Source: Pseudomonas sp. R5(2019) (GTDB taxonomy: Bacteria; Pseudomonadota; Gammaproteobacteria; Pseudomonadales; Pseudomonadaceae). Taken from it: DNA of 64,000 bases. The DNA lies in NCBI RefSeq assembly GCF_009905435.1, contig NZ_JAAAMT010000008.1, forward strand, positions 95,014 through 159,013. The letters run 5' to 3'. Shown here in pieces: positions 9,630-18,515 of this stretch. Both the position numbers and the translations under genes were made by a program. The first letter of the stretch is position 1; each line of letters starts with the position of its first letter. Under the pieces are notes generated by a model. The model saw only the letters and a program-made list of their open reading frames with translations. It was not told the origin of the DNA and searched no databases.

Positions 9630-9687
9630 GTGGGAGCAAGGCTTGCCGGATCGCCGGACCGCCGCGATGGCATCACCGCGGTCCCAC
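9630..9687. repeat. REP-like inverted repeat
   Basis: GTGGGAGCAAGGCTTGCCGG at the left end and GCGGTCCCAC at the right end, with internal CCGCGATGG/CATCACCGCGG pairing. A shorter, degenerate REP pair. The rest of 9480-9819 shows no gene I can support. Confidence 0.6.
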
Positions 9688-9819
9688 TGAATTCATGCAC
9701 AGCAGCTGACGGGTCATTCCGGTAACGGTTTGCGCCACTGATGCTTGCTCGCGTATTACGCAAAGCAGAAGTTGAGCGTGTTCAAGTGACAGGTGCGCGT
9801 CAGGTCAGGGCCTGCGGTA

Positions 9820-9859
9820 TGCAAAAACCCGCATATTTCCCTGGGTGTCCATTCAAGCC
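9820..9859 (+). promoter_or_regulatory. AraC-type operator, site 1
   Basis: TGCAAAAACCCGCA, then 17 bases, then ATTCAAGCC. The same two half-sites with the same spacing occur at 11426 and 19379. It ends 61 bases before the start codon of the MmgE/PrpD gene. 19 bases downstream lies CGGCAAGATA, a plausible -10 with a poor -35, as expected at an activator-dependent promoter. Probably bound by the PAS-AraC protein at 18516. Confidence 0.65.
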
Positions 9860-9920
9860 AGCCATGCCCTCCATCGGCAAGATACGACCAACCTGACGCA
9901 CTGCTTCCAAGGAGCCCTAC

Positions 9921-11267
9921 ATGCGTGATACCCAAGCGTTGGCCGGATTTCTGGCTGAACTCGCTTACGACCAGATTCCCGCCAGCGTGCTGGATCGCAC
10001 CGAAGACCTGTTTCTTGACTGGCTGGGTTCGGCCCTGGCCAGTCAGGGTCTGCACCCGATCCCCTTGTTCGAACGCTATGCGGCAAAAATGGGACCGACC
10101 ACGGGGCCTGCCACCGTCCTCGTCAACGGCGCCGGTACCTCCGCCTACTTTGCTGCGCTGGTCAACGCCGCAGCCTCGCATCTGGTCGAGCAGGACGATC
10201 TGCACAACAGCTCTGTGCTGCACCCGGCGACGGTGGTGTTCCCGGCGGTGCTGGCCGCGGCACAGGACTTGGGCAAGTCCGGTCGCGAGTTGCTGCTGGC
10301 ATCGGTGGCGGGGTATGAAGCCGGTATCCGTATCGGCGAATTCCTCGGCCGTTCGCATTATCGAATCTTCCATACCACCGCCACCGTCGGCACGTTGGCC
10401 GCTGCTGTTGCGGTGGGCAAGCTGCTCAACTTCAATCAGGCGCAGTTCATCAACCTGCTCGGCAGTGCCGGCACCCAGGCTGCCGGCCTGTGGGAGTTTT
10501 TGCGCGATGCCGCCGACTCCAAGCAATTGCACACCGCCAAGGCCGCCGCCGATGGCTTATTGGCCGCTTACCTGACGCAGGACGGCTTGACCGGTGCGCA
10601 CAATATTCTGGAAGGCGAGCAGGGCATGGCGGCCGGCATGTCCAGCGATGCCGATGCCCGCAAGCTGTCGGATCGCCTGGGTGAGCGCTGGGCGCTGGCC
10701 GAAACCTCGTTCAAGTTTCACGCCTCGTGTCGGCATACCCATCCGGCCGCCGATGCGTTGCTGGCGTTGATGCAGCGAGAACGGCTGACTCACGAACACA
10801 TCACCCGGGTGGTCACCCGTGTGCATCAGGCCGCCATCGATGTACTGGGGCGGGTGACTGTGCCGCAAACCGTGCACCAGGCCAAATTCTCCATGGGCGC
10901 GGTGCTGGGACTGATTGCGGTGCATGGCAAGGCCGGCTTGACCGAGTTCGACGCCTTGGCATTGACTGACCCGGATGTGCAGGCCTTCCGCGAGCGGGTC
11001 AGCATGGAGCTCGATCCGCAGGTGGATTCAGCCTATCCCCGCCGTTGGCTGGGGCGGGTGGTGGTCAGCACGGTCGATGGGCGCACCCTCACCGCCGCCA
11101 TCGATGAGCCCAAGGGCGACCCCGGCAACACCCTGTCTCGGCCTGAGCTCGAAGACAAATTCCATCGGCTGGTGGCGTTCTCCGGTGCCCGCACCTTCGA
11201 GCAGGCCCAGTCGTTGATCAATGCCGTCTGGTCGCTGCGCGATGCCCACGATCTGCGGCTGATGTAG
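9921..11267 (+). CDS. MmgE/PrpD family protein
   Basis: 448 residues, full length for the family that includes 2-methylcitrate dehydratase (PrpD), cis-aconitate decarboxylase and iminodisuccinate epimerase. The fold-typical N-terminal helical part contains QDDLHNSSVLHPATVVFPA, matching the conserved D-x2-x4-HP segment, and the C-terminal part has KFHASCRHTHPAADALL. The substrate cannot be read from the sequence. It is a separate transcription unit with its own copy of the regulon operator, so it probably dehydrates or rearranges an intermediate of the pathway encoded downstream. SD AAGGAG precedes the ATG. Confidence 0.85.
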   Translation: MRDTQALAGFLAELAYDQIPASVLDRTEDLFLDWLGSALASQGLHPIPLFERYAAKMGPTTGPATVLVNGAGTSAYFAALVNAAASHLVEQDDLHNSSVLHPATVVFPAVLAAAQDLGKSGRELLLASVAGYEAGIRIGEFLGRSHYRIFHTTATVGTLAAAVAVGKLLNFNQAQFINLLGSAGTQAAGLWEFLRDAADSKQLHTAKAAADGLLAAYLTQDGLTGAHNILEGEQGMAAGMSSDADARKLSDRLGERWALAETSFKFHASCRHTHPAADALLALMQRERLTHEHITRVVTRVHQAAIDVLGRVTVPQTVHQAKFSMGAVLGLIAVHGKAGLTEFDALALTDPDVQAFRERVSMELDPQVDSAYPRRWLGRVVVSTVDGRTLTAAIDEPKGDPGNTLSRPELEDKFHRLVAFSGARTFEQAQSLINAVWSLRDAHDLRLM

Positions 11268-11401
11268 GAGCGGACCTGGCCGCGATGGGCTGCGTAGCGG
11301 CCCCGGCGATTTTGAAACCGCCGGCATTCGCAAGCTGATTTGCAGATGTCACAGGCCCAAGGGGCTGCTTCGCAGCCCATCGCGGCCAGGTCCGCTCCTA
11401 C
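11264..11401. repeat. Long REP-type inverted repeat overlapping a stop codon
   Basis: Arms of about 35 bases (GTAGGAGCGGACCTGGCCGC and its complement) are nearly perfect. The left arm includes the TAG stop of the preceding gene. It probably ends or attenuates that transcript and insulates the SDR promoter. Confidence 0.8.
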
Positions 11402-11425
11402 AAGTATGTGTTAACGCTTGGGGTG

Positions 11426-11465
11426 TGCAGAAAACCGCAAAATACTGCTGGCGCGAATGCAAGCC
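11426..11465 (+). promoter_or_regulatory. AraC-type operator, site 2
   Basis: TGCAGAAAACCGCA, 17 bases, ATGCAAGCC. It ends 55 bases before the SDR start codon. GCGGCAAGATA follows at the same distance as at site 1, so the two promoters share both operator and -10. Confidence 0.65.
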
Positions 11466-11520
11466 AGCCAACCTGCCCAGCGGCAAGATAAACCCACAAC
11501 CAACTCAAGTGGGAGAACGC

Positions 11521-12297
11521 ATGAAACACACAGATAAAGTCGCCCTGGTGACCGGTGCAGCCCAAGGCCTGGGCCTGGCCTGCGCCGAACGCTTTCTGGC
11601 CGATGGCGCCAAGGTGGTCCTGGTCGATGTGCAGGCCGAAAAAGTCAGGGCACAGGCCGAACGCCTGGGCGAACGCGCCACCTGGTACGCGGCCGATTTC
11701 AGTGAAATCGATTCGGACATGGCTCGGGCCATCGTTGCCAAGGCGGTCGATCACTTCGGCTCGCTCGATATCGTCGTCAACAACGCCGGGATCATCCACA
11801 CCGCTGATTTTGTCGATTTTCCCGAAGAGGCTTTTGACCGCGTCCAGCGGGTCAACCTCAAATCGCCGTTCCTGATCGGCCAGGCCGCCGCCCGGGTGAT
11901 GATCGAAAAAGGCGTCAAGGGTTCGATCATCAACATGTCCTCGATCAACGCGGAACTGGCCATCCCCAACTCCGTGGCCTATGCCGTATCCAAGGGCGGG
12001 ATCAAGCAACTGACGGCAGTCATGGCCGTCGGCCTGGTGCGCCACGGTATTCGCGTCAATGCCATCGGGCCGGGCACCATCGCCACCGACCTGGTGCTCA
12101 ATTCCGTCATGTCCAGCCCGGCCCAGCGTCACACCGTGCTGTCGCGTACCCCCATGGGGCGTTGCGGTGAAGCGTCGGAAGTGGCCAGCGTGGCGTCCTT
12201 TCTGGCCAGCGACGATGCGTCGTACATCATCGGCCAGACCATTTATCCCGATGGCGGTCGCTTGATCCTCAACTACACCGTGCCCGTGGCGGAGTGA
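11521..12297 (+). CDS. SDR family oxidoreductase
   Basis: 258-residue classical short-chain dehydrogenase/reductase: cofactor motif TGAAQGLG near residue 12, NNAG near 88, catalytic Ser in NMSSIN, and YAVSK (Tyr-x3-Lys). Asp at the end of beta-2 (VLVDVQ) favours NAD(H). Start ATG at 11521 with GGGAGAACGC upstream. First gene of the unit with pxpBCA and the biotin genes; it probably oxidises an alcohol or reduces an aldehyde/ketone in the same pathway. Substrate unknown. Confidence 0.88.
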   Translation: MKHTDKVALVTGAAQGLGLACAERFLADGAKVVLVDVQAEKVRAQAERLGERATWYAADFSEIDSDMARAIVAKAVDHFGSLDIVVNNAGIIHTADFVDFPEEAFDRVQRVNLKSPFLIGQAAARVMIEKGVKGSIINMSSINAELAIPNSVAYAVSKGGIKQLTAVMAVGLVRHGIRVNAIGPGTIATDLVLNSVMSSPAQRHTVLSRTPMGRCGEASEVASVASFLASDDASYIIGQTIYPDGGRLILNYTVPVAE

Positions 12298-12306
12298 GGG
12301 TGACGC

Positions 12307-12975
12307 ATGCGCAAGCACGACGCAGTGCCCAGCATCACGACCAGCGGCAGCCGCGGGTTGTTCTTCGATGTCGCCGCCGAGCGTTTCAGCGAGGCGCTGC
12401 AGCAGCGCATTCTCGGGCTGGCCCGGGCCGCCTCGGCGCTGCCAGGGGTGGCCGAGGTGGTGCCGGGGATGAACAACCTGATGCTGGTCTACACACCGGG
12501 CAAGGTATCGTCCAAGGCCCTGGCCGATGTGCTGCTGGATCTCTGGCAGAACCTTGAGGGCAGTGAAGTGGTGGGCCGTGACATCGAGGTGCCGGTGATC
12601 TATGGCGGCGCCGTTGGCGAAGACCTGCCACTGCTGGCCGAGCAGGCCGGGCTGAGCCGCGACGAGTTCGTGCAGCGCCACAGCCAGGCGGTCTACAGCG
12701 TCGCCTGCCTGGGCGCGATGGCGGGTTTTCCGTACCTGTCGGGACTCGACCCACGGCTGGCATCACCTCGCCGGTCAGTACCGCGCCTGCGGCTTGAGCA
12801 AGGCGCCGTCATCATTGGTGGCGTCCAGGCCGGGATCATGCCGTGCAGCGCGCCTTCGGGCTGGCATGTGATCGGTCGCACAGAGCTTGCGCTGTTCGAT
12901 CCCTTTGCCTCGACACCCGCCTTGCTGCACCCGGGCGACCGCCTTCACTTTACGGTTGCGGGGCTTGAAGCATGA
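12307..12975 (+). CDS. pxpB: PxpB / KipI-type carboxyltransferase subunit
   Basis: 222 residues, 5-oxoprolinase subunit B family (allophanate hydrolase subunit 1, KipI). The conserved motifs GVAEVVPGMNNLMLVY and GWHVIGRTELALFD are present. The family is homologous to the carboxyltransferase part of urea carboxylase. Beside PxpC, PxpA and a full biotin carrier/carboxylase pair, it more likely forms part of a biotin-dependent lactam or amide activating enzyme than a spore regulator. Overlaps pxpC by 4 bases. Confidence 0.85.
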   Translation: MRKHDAVPSITTSGSRGLFFDVAAERFSEALQQRILGLARAASALPGVAEVVPGMNNLMLVYTPGKVSSKALADVLLDLWQNLEGSEVVGRDIEVPVIYGGAVGEDLPLLAEQAGLSRDEFVQRHSQAVYSVACLGAMAGFPYLSGLDPRLASPRRSVPRLRLEQGAVIIGGVQAGIMPCSAPSGWHVIGRTELALFDPFASTPALLHPGDRLHFTVAGLEA

Positions 12976-13949
12976 TCGAGATCCTCAGCTCCGGCGCCCT
13001 CAATACCGTGCAAGATGCCGGGCGACCGGGTTTTCTCCGCTTCGGCGTCAGCACCAGCGGCGCCATGGACCGCCTGGCCCTGGCCTGCGGCAATGCGCTG
13101 CTGGGCAACGACGACGCATTGGCGGGGCTGGAGATTGTCGTGTTCCCGTTTCGTCTGCGCATCCACCGTGACTGCCGCCTGGCCCTGACCGGCGCCGATT
13201 GCCAGGCGCACCTGGACAAGGCCGAGCTGCCACCGGACTGGGTGTTCGATGCCAAGGCCGGGCAGACCCTGGTGCTCAAGGCGCCGAGGCGCGGCGTGCG
13301 GGCCTACCTGTGCGTTGCCGGTGGAATCGATGTGCCGCGGGTGATGGGCTCGCAGGCCACCGACCTAAAAAGTGGTTTTGGTGGTTTCGAAGGCCGTGGC
13401 CTGTTGCGCGGCGATCGCTTGGCGTTGGGGGCATCGAGCCCGACACCACGGCCCGCGTTTGGCGCAACGCTTGGCGTTGGCCCGGGCGAGCCGGGCACGC
13501 CGATAGCCATTCGTGTCATGCCCGGCGCCGAGCACAGCGACTTCGAGCCGGCGGCGCGCTCGGCGTTCTTTTCCCAACCCTGGACGCTCAGCCCGCAGAC
13601 CAACCGCATGGGCATGCGCCTTGAGGGGCCACTGTTGCATCTGCAACAGCCCCGCGAGCTGCTGTCCCACGGGATTCTCCCAGGCACCGTGCAAGTGCCG
13701 CCCGCAGGCCAGCCGATCATCCAACTGGCCGATGCCAACACCTGCGGGGGGTATCCGAAGATCGCCCATGTGATCGACGCCGACCTCTGGCGCCTCGCGC
13801 AGGCGCCGATTGGCTCGCAGCTGCGGTTTATCGAAGTCGACCATGCGGCGGCGCTTGCCGCCGACCGGCAGCTTGAAGAACAACTGGCCCGTTTGCGCAC
13901 GACCAGCCTGACTTTCTACGGAGCATGCTCATGTCAACCACAGCCCTGA
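12972..13949 (+). CDS. pxpC: PxpC / KipA-type carboxyltransferase subunit
   Basis: 325 residues, 5-oxoprolinase subunit C (KipA, allophanate hydrolase subunit 2). Typical opening IEILSSGALNTVQDAGRPG, then AYLCVAGGIDVP and NRMGMRLEG near residue 215, and the C-terminal DANTCGGYPKIAHVI. Its final 19 bases overlap pxpA. Expected to pair with PxpB as the carboxyltransferase-like core. Confidence 0.87.
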   Translation: MIEILSSGALNTVQDAGRPGFLRFGVSTSGAMDRLALACGNALLGNDDALAGLEIVVFPFRLRIHRDCRLALTGADCQAHLDKAELPPDWVFDAKAGQTLVLKAPRRGVRAYLCVAGGIDVPRVMGSQATDLKSGFGGFEGRGLLRGDRLALGASSPTPRPAFGATLGVGPGEPGTPIAIRVMPGAEHSDFEPAARSAFFSQPWTLSPQTNRMGMRLEGPLLHLQQPRELLSHGILPGTVQVPPAGQPIIQLADANTCGGYPKIAHVIDADLWRLAQAPIGSQLRFIEVDHAAALAADRQLEEQLARLRTTSLTFYGACSCQPQP

Positions 13950-14701
13950 CCGTCGACTTGAATTCCGATATGGGTGAAGGCTTCGGTGCCTATGCCATGG
14001 GTCATGATGCGGCGATTCTCGACCTCGTCAGTTCGGCCAATGTCGCCTGCGGTTTTCATGCCGGTGACCCGCAGATCATGGCGGCCACCTTTGCCATGGC
14101 CAAGGACAAGGGCGTGGCCGTCGGTGCCCACCCCGGCTTCCCGGACCTGTGGGGCTTCGGGCGCCGCAACATGGCGTTTTCGCTGGCTGAAATCGAACGG
14201 CTGGTGGCCTATCAGATCGGCGCCGCCCAGGCGTTGTCGGCGTATGCCGGCCACCCGATCACTCACGTCAAGGCCCATGGCGCACTCGGCAACCTGACCC
14301 AGACCGATGCCGGTGTCGCGCAGGCTGTCTGCCGGGCAATCAAGGCAGTGGACCCGACGCTGGTGTGCCTGGTGATTGCGCTCGGGCATCAGGCCCGAAT
14401 CGCGGCAGAGATGGGCCTTTCGGCACGCTCGGAAATTTTCGCCGACCGGGCCTACACCGAAGAAGGCCATCTGGTCTCCCGCACCTTGCCCGGCGCGGTC
14501 ATTCATGACCCTGAGCTTGCCGCCGCGCGGGTGGTGCGGATGGTGCGTGCGCAGGGTATCGAGACGCTCTCGGGACGCTTGCTCGACTGCCCGGTCGATT
14601 CGATCTGCGTGCACAGCGACACCCCGGCCGCCGTGCAGATCGCCGCCTGCGTGCGCCGCACCCTGGAGCAGCAGGACATTGCAATCACGGGATTCGCCTG
14701 A
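13931..14701 (+). CDS. pxpA: PxpA (LamB/YcsF family) hydrolase subunit
   Basis: 256 residues. N-terminal DLNSDMGEGFG and ACGFHAGDP (metal/active-site residues of the LamB/YcsF family) and HVKAHGALGN are intact. PxpA is the subunit that hydrolyses the activated ring in 5-oxoprolinase. ATG at 13931 is chosen over 13925 because GGAG lies 7 bases upstream of it. The substrate may be 5-oxoproline or another lactam/cyclic amide. Confidence 0.88.
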   Translation: MSTTALTVDLNSDMGEGFGAYAMGHDAAILDLVSSANVACGFHAGDPQIMAATFAMAKDKGVAVGAHPGFPDLWGFGRRNMAFSLAEIERLVAYQIGAAQALSAYAGHPITHVKAHGALGNLTQTDAGVAQAVCRAIKAVDPTLVCLVIALGHQARIAAEMGLSARSEIFADRAYTEEGHLVSRTLPGAVIHDPELAAARVVRMVRAQGIETLSGRLLDCPVDSICVHSDTPAAVQIAACVRRTLEQQDIAITGFA

Positions 14702-14741
14702 GCGCCTCCCAGCCCACCTCTCTGGCACAACGGATATCGAG

Positions 14742-15182
14742 ATGAAACTTGAATTCATTGAGCGTTTGATCGACATCGCCGAACGCTCGCAACTGGCAGA
14801 ACTGGAATACAGCGAAGGCGACTGCCGGGTGCGTATTGACCGTCGCCTCGCAGCGCCTATCGAACAACTGAAGCCAGCCGAACCGCGCCCGGTTTCAACC
14901 AACAGCGTCGAGTCAGCCGCAACAACGGCCCCGGCCAGCGGCCATGCCGTGACCTCCAGCCTGGTCGGCCTGTTCTACCGTGCCCCGGCCCCGGACAAGC
15001 CGCCGTTCGTGCAGGTCGGTGACCTGATCGAGGAGGGCCAGACCCTGGCCATTGTCGAAGCCATGAAAATGCTCAACCCGATCGAAGCCGATTGCGCCGG
15101 CCGGGTCATCGCCATCGTGCCGGGTGACGGCGAGATGGTCGAGTTTGGCAGCCCTTTGTTCATCATCGACGTGGCGGGCTGA
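14742..15182 (+). CDS. Biotin carboxyl carrier protein (AccB-like)
   Basis: 146 residues. N-terminal helical part (KLEFIERLIDIAERS), Pro/Ala-rich linker (about 45-65), then a biotinyl domain with EAMKMLNPIEAD; the biotinylated Lys is residue 109. A second, local copy beside an AccC-like gene, so not the housekeeping AccB of fatty acid synthesis. Expected to carry carboxybiotin from the carboxylase at 15186 to the PxpB/PxpC core. Confidence 0.88.
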   Translation: MKLEFIERLIDIAERSQLAELEYSEGDCRVRIDRRLAAPIEQLKPAEPRPVSTNSVESAATTAPASGHAVTSSLVGLFYRAPAPDKPPFVQVGDLIEEGQTLAIVEAMKMLNPIEADCAGRVIAIVPGDGEMVEFGSPLFIIDVAG

Positions 15183-15185
15183 ACC

Positions 15186-16562
15186 ATGACCCAACCCTTG
15201 TTCGATACGCTATTGATCGCCAACCGTGGCGAAATTGCCTTGCGCATCCTGCGGGCAGCCCGTGACCTGGGCCTGCGTACGGTCGCGGTGCATTCGCAAG
15301 CCGATGCCAATCTTCGTCATGTGGCGCTGGCCGATCAGCGGCTGTGCATCGGCCCGGCAGCCGCCGCCCAGAGCTACCTGAACGTGCCGCGCATCCTCCA
15401 GGCCGCCGAGTTGACCGGTGCCGACGCGATCCACCCCGGCTACGGTTTTCTGGCCGAAAGTGCCGATTTTGCCAGCGCTGTGGAAGACGCGGGGCTGGTG
15501 TTTGTCGGCCCCGAGTCGGCCTCGATTCGGTTGATGGGTGACAAAGTCTCGGCCAAGCAAGCCATGTTCGAAGCCGGTGTGCCCTGTGTACCCGGCTCAC
15601 CCGGGGCCTTGCCCCAGGACCCCGACCAGATTCTTGGTCTGGGTGAAGCCTGCGGTTACCCGTTGATCGTCAAGGCGTCCGGCGGTGGCGGCGGGCGCGG
15701 CATGCGCATTGTCCGTGAGCCGCAATTGTTGCTCGAAGCGGTCGCCATGACCCGCGAGGAAGCCGGGCGCGCCTTCGGCAACCCCGAGGTGTACCTGGAG
15801 AAATTTCTCGAGCATCCCCGGCATATTGAAATCCAGGTGCTGGCGGACCGTTTCGGCAACGCTGTCTGGCTGGGTGAGCGGGACTGTTCGATGCAACGCC
15901 GCCACCAGAAAATCATCGAGGAATCGCCGGCACCCGGCATTGCCCGCGAGGCCATTGCCGCCATCGGCGCGCGCTGTGTCGACGCGTGCAAGGCCATTGC
16001 TTATCGCGGTGTCGGCACCTTCGAGTTTCTCTATGAGGACGGTCAGTTCTACTTTATCGAAATGAACACCCGGGTTCAGGTCGAGCACCCGGTCACCGAG
16101 CTGGTCACCGGCGTCGATATTGTTCGTGAGCAGCTGTTGGTGGCGCTGGGGCATCCGTTGACCTTGCGCCAGGACGATATCCGCTTGCGTGGCCATGCCA
16201 TCGAGTGCCGAATCAACGCCGAAGACCCGGTCAGTTTCAGCCCGACCCCAGGCAAGGTCAGCCGCTGGATCGCGCCGGCCGGGCCGGGCATCCGCATCGA
16301 TACGCATCTGTACGACGGCTATTCGGTGCCGCCGTATTACGACTCGCTGGTTGCCAAGTTCCTGGCCCATGGCGACACCCGTGAACAGGCCATCGTGCGC
16401 ATGCGCGGCGCGCTGTCCGAGGCAACGCTTGCGGGCATCAGCAGCACTATCGCCTTGCATCAGCGGCTGATGGACGAGCCGGGCTTCGTCGCCTCAGGCT
16501 TCGACATTCACCACCTGGAGCGCTTTTTGGCCCAGGCCCCACACCCCGATCGGGAGGAATGA
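15186..16562 (+). CDS. Biotin carboxylase subunit (AccC-like)
   Basis: 458 residues, full-length ATP-grasp biotin carboxylase: opening LLIANRGEIALRIL, Gly-rich ATP loop ASGGGGGRGMRIV (about residue 162), catalytic MNTRVQVEHPVTE (about 290). Produces carboxybiotin from ATP and bicarbonate. Lies 3 bases after the carrier gene and overlaps the next gene (ATGA). A pathway-specific paralogue of AccC. Confidence 0.9.
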   Translation: MTQPLFDTLLIANRGEIALRILRAARDLGLRTVAVHSQADANLRHVALADQRLCIGPAAAAQSYLNVPRILQAAELTGADAIHPGYGFLAESADFASAVEDAGLVFVGPESASIRLMGDKVSAKQAMFEAGVPCVPGSPGALPQDPDQILGLGEACGYPLIVKASGGGGGRGMRIVREPQLLLEAVAMTREEAGRAFGNPEVYLEKFLEHPRHIEIQVLADRFGNAVWLGERDCSMQRRHQKIIEESPAPGIAREAIAAIGARCVDACKAIAYRGVGTFEFLYEDGQFYFIEMNTRVQVEHPVTELVTGVDIVREQLLVALGHPLTLRQDDIRLRGHAIECRINAEDPVSFSPTPGKVSRWIAPAGPGIRIDTHLYDGYSVPPYYDSLVAKFLAHGDTREQAIVRMRGALSEATLAGISSTIALHQRLMDEPGFVASGFDIHHLERFLAQAPHPDREE

Positions 16563-16954
16563 CTATGACCCCGGACTTTATCGAACAGGTTGTGCAGATG
16601 CTGAACAAGCGCGCCTTGCGTGCGTTCGAGTTCGAACAGGCAGGTGCCTGCCTGCGGCTGATGCCCGGTGGTCAGGCGCTGACGGCGCCTGTCGCACTGG
16701 CAGTTGCGCCGCCGCCGACGTTGAACGCCACGGGGCTTGGGCATTTGCGCTTGACCCACCCGCAGCGTCGCGAGCCGTGCGTGACCGCCGGAACCAGCGT
16801 TACTGCCGGGCAGGTGTTGGCGTTCTTGCAGACCGGCACGCTGTTGCAACCGGTGCTGGCCGAGCAGGCCGGGGTCATCGCCCGGGTGCTGGCCAGCGAA
16901 GGCGAATTGATCGGCTTCGCCCAGCCGCTGTTCGAGCTTGAGGAGCGACCATGA
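16559..16954 (+). CDS. Carrier-like biotinyl-domain protein lacking the biotin lysine
   Basis: 131 residues, clearly related to the carrier at 14742 (TPDFIEQVVQMLNKRAL aligns with the carrier's helical N-terminus; C-terminal GVIARVLASEGELIGFAQPLFELE matches the biotinyl fold). Where carriers have A-M-K-M it reads QTGTLLQPVLAE: no Met-Lys-Met and no Lys there, so it cannot be biotinylated in the normal way. It may be a structural or regulatory subunit. Overlaps both neighbours by 4 bases, so it is co-translated and not obviously decaying. ATG at 16565 is an alternative start. Confidence 0.75.
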   Translation: MTMTPDFIEQVVQMLNKRALRAFEFEQAGACLRLMPGGQALTAPVALAVAPPPTLNATGLGHLRLTHPQRREPCVTAGTSVTAGQVLAFLQTGTLLQPVLAEQAGVIARVLASEGELIGFAQPLFELEERP

Positions 16955-18216
16955 CCCCATTACGCGAGCAGACCCGCGAACGGCTGCGCCAGTTGCACGA
17001 CGGGCTGCTGACCCGCTACCAGCATTTCTGCAGTCTGAAGCTTTCCATCAACATGGCCCGCGGCGTGCCGTCGGCAGAGCAGCTGGACCTCTCCAACGCG
17101 CTGCTGACACTGTCTGACTACCGGGCCGCCGACGGCACCGATTGCCGCAACTATATGGGCCAGCAGGGCTTGCCCGAAGCCCGCGCGCTGTTTGCGCCGT
17201 TGCTCGGCGTGCCGGCCGAGCAGGTGGTGGTCGATGGCAATTCCAGCCTGGCGCTGATGCACGATTGCATCGCCTATGCCCTGCGCGCGGGCACCTGTGA
17301 TTCGACCACACCCTGGGGCCAGGTCGAGGGCGGGATTGCGTTTCTGTGCCCGTCACCCGGTTATGACCGGCATTTCGCGATCTGCGAGCATTTCGGTATT
17401 CGCCTGATTCCGGTGGCCATGGGGGATGACGGTCCAGACCTGGCCGAGGTTGAGCGCTGGGTCCAGGACCCGGCGGTCAAGGGCATGTGGTGCGTGCCCA
17501 AGTACAGCAACCCGACCGGTGCGGTCTACAGCCATGAAGTGGTCGAGGCGCTGGCGCGGATGCCGACTGCCGCAGCGGATTTTCGCCTGTTCTGGGATGA
17601 CGCTTATGGCAGCCATCACCTGACCGACGATGAAGTTGAAATCGCCAATATTTCGACCTTGTGCGCGCAGCACGGCCATCCGAACCGGGCGCTGGTGTTC
17701 GCCTCCACCTCGAAAATGACTTTCGCCGGTGCCGGGCTTGCGCTGTTCGGCAGCTCGGCGGCGAATGTGCGTTGGTGGCTGGGGCATGAGGCCTTGCGCA
17801 GTGTCGGGCCGGACAAGCTCAACCAGCTGCGGCATGTGCGCTTCCTCAAAGACCAACAAGGCATCAAGGCCTTGATGCGAGCGCATCGACGGATACTGAC
17901 GCCGCGCTTCGAGGCGGTGAACCAGGTCTTCAAGGAGGTGCTCGGGCCTTGGGCCGTGGCGCGCTGGAGCGAACCGCGCGGCGGCTACTTCATCAGCGTC
18001 GATGGCCTGCCCGGCACGGCGCGGCGAGTGGTAGAGCTGGCCAGGGCGTGCGGCGTGCAGATGACCACGGCAGGGGCCAGTTTTGTCGAAGGCCGCGACC
18101 CGGACGACAAGCACCTGCGCATCGCCCCGTCGTCGCCGCCTGGCGATCAGCTGGCGCTGGCGGCCCAGGTGATTGCCACCTGCATCCTGCTGGCGGCCTG
18201 TGAGCGCGAACTGTAA
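16951..18216 (+). CDS. PLP-dependent aminotransferase (PF12897-like)
   Basis: 421 residues, fold-type I aminotransferase of the branch annotated 'Asp_aminotransf' (recalled). Schiff-base Lys is K255 in ASTSKMTFAG; KYSNPTGAVYS and FWDDAYGSHH hold the PLP-ring residues; RIAPSSPP includes the substrate-carboxylate Arg. Last gene of the SDR-pxp-biotin unit. It would convert an amino acid intermediate to a 2-oxo acid, which the TPP decarboxylase at 25901-27026 could then use. Confidence 0.85.
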   Translation: MTPLREQTRERLRQLHDGLLTRYQHFCSLKLSINMARGVPSAEQLDLSNALLTLSDYRAADGTDCRNYMGQQGLPEARALFAPLLGVPAEQVVVDGNSSLALMHDCIAYALRAGTCDSTTPWGQVEGGIAFLCPSPGYDRHFAICEHFGIRLIPVAMGDDGPDLAEVERWVQDPAVKGMWCVPKYSNPTGAVYSHEVVEALARMPTAAADFRLFWDDAYGSHHLTDDEVEIANISTLCAQHGHPNRALVFASTSKMTFAGAGLALFGSSAANVRWWLGHEALRSVGPDKLNQLRHVRFLKDQQGIKALMRAHRRILTPRFEAVNQVFKEVLGPWAVARWSEPRGGYFISVDGLPGTARRVVELARACGVQMTTAGASFVEGRDPDDKHLRIAPSSPPGDQLALAAQVIATCILLAACEREL

Positions 18217-18271
18217 TTACATGGACTCGCCCCAATGCCAGTCAGTTAAGGCATTGAACGACACAAACCCT

Positions 18272-18359
18272 GTGGGAGCGGATTTATCCGCGAATCCAGG
18301 CACCGCGGTTTGTCAGGCATTGCGCGTCATCGTTCATTCGCGGATAAATCCGCTCCCAC
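18272..18359. repeat. REP inverted pair between convergent genes
   Basis: GTGGGAGCGGATTTATCCGC at the left and its complement at the right form a near-perfect hairpin of about 24-base arms. It probably terminates the aminotransferase and araC transcripts, which converge here. The rest of 18217-18515 is AT-rich and empty. Confidence 0.8.
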
Positions 18360-18515
18360 ATGTTCTGTGCCTTAACTGCCTGGCTCTCATAGAACAAAAT
18401 TTATCTCATTGATTTTTAAAGATAAATTTTTTGCCGATTTATCGGCATGTTCTCTGCGCGACAGCGCAGCCTCAAAGAGGCGGGGCGGACTCCTACGAAC
18501 AGTTGCTCCTACCCC

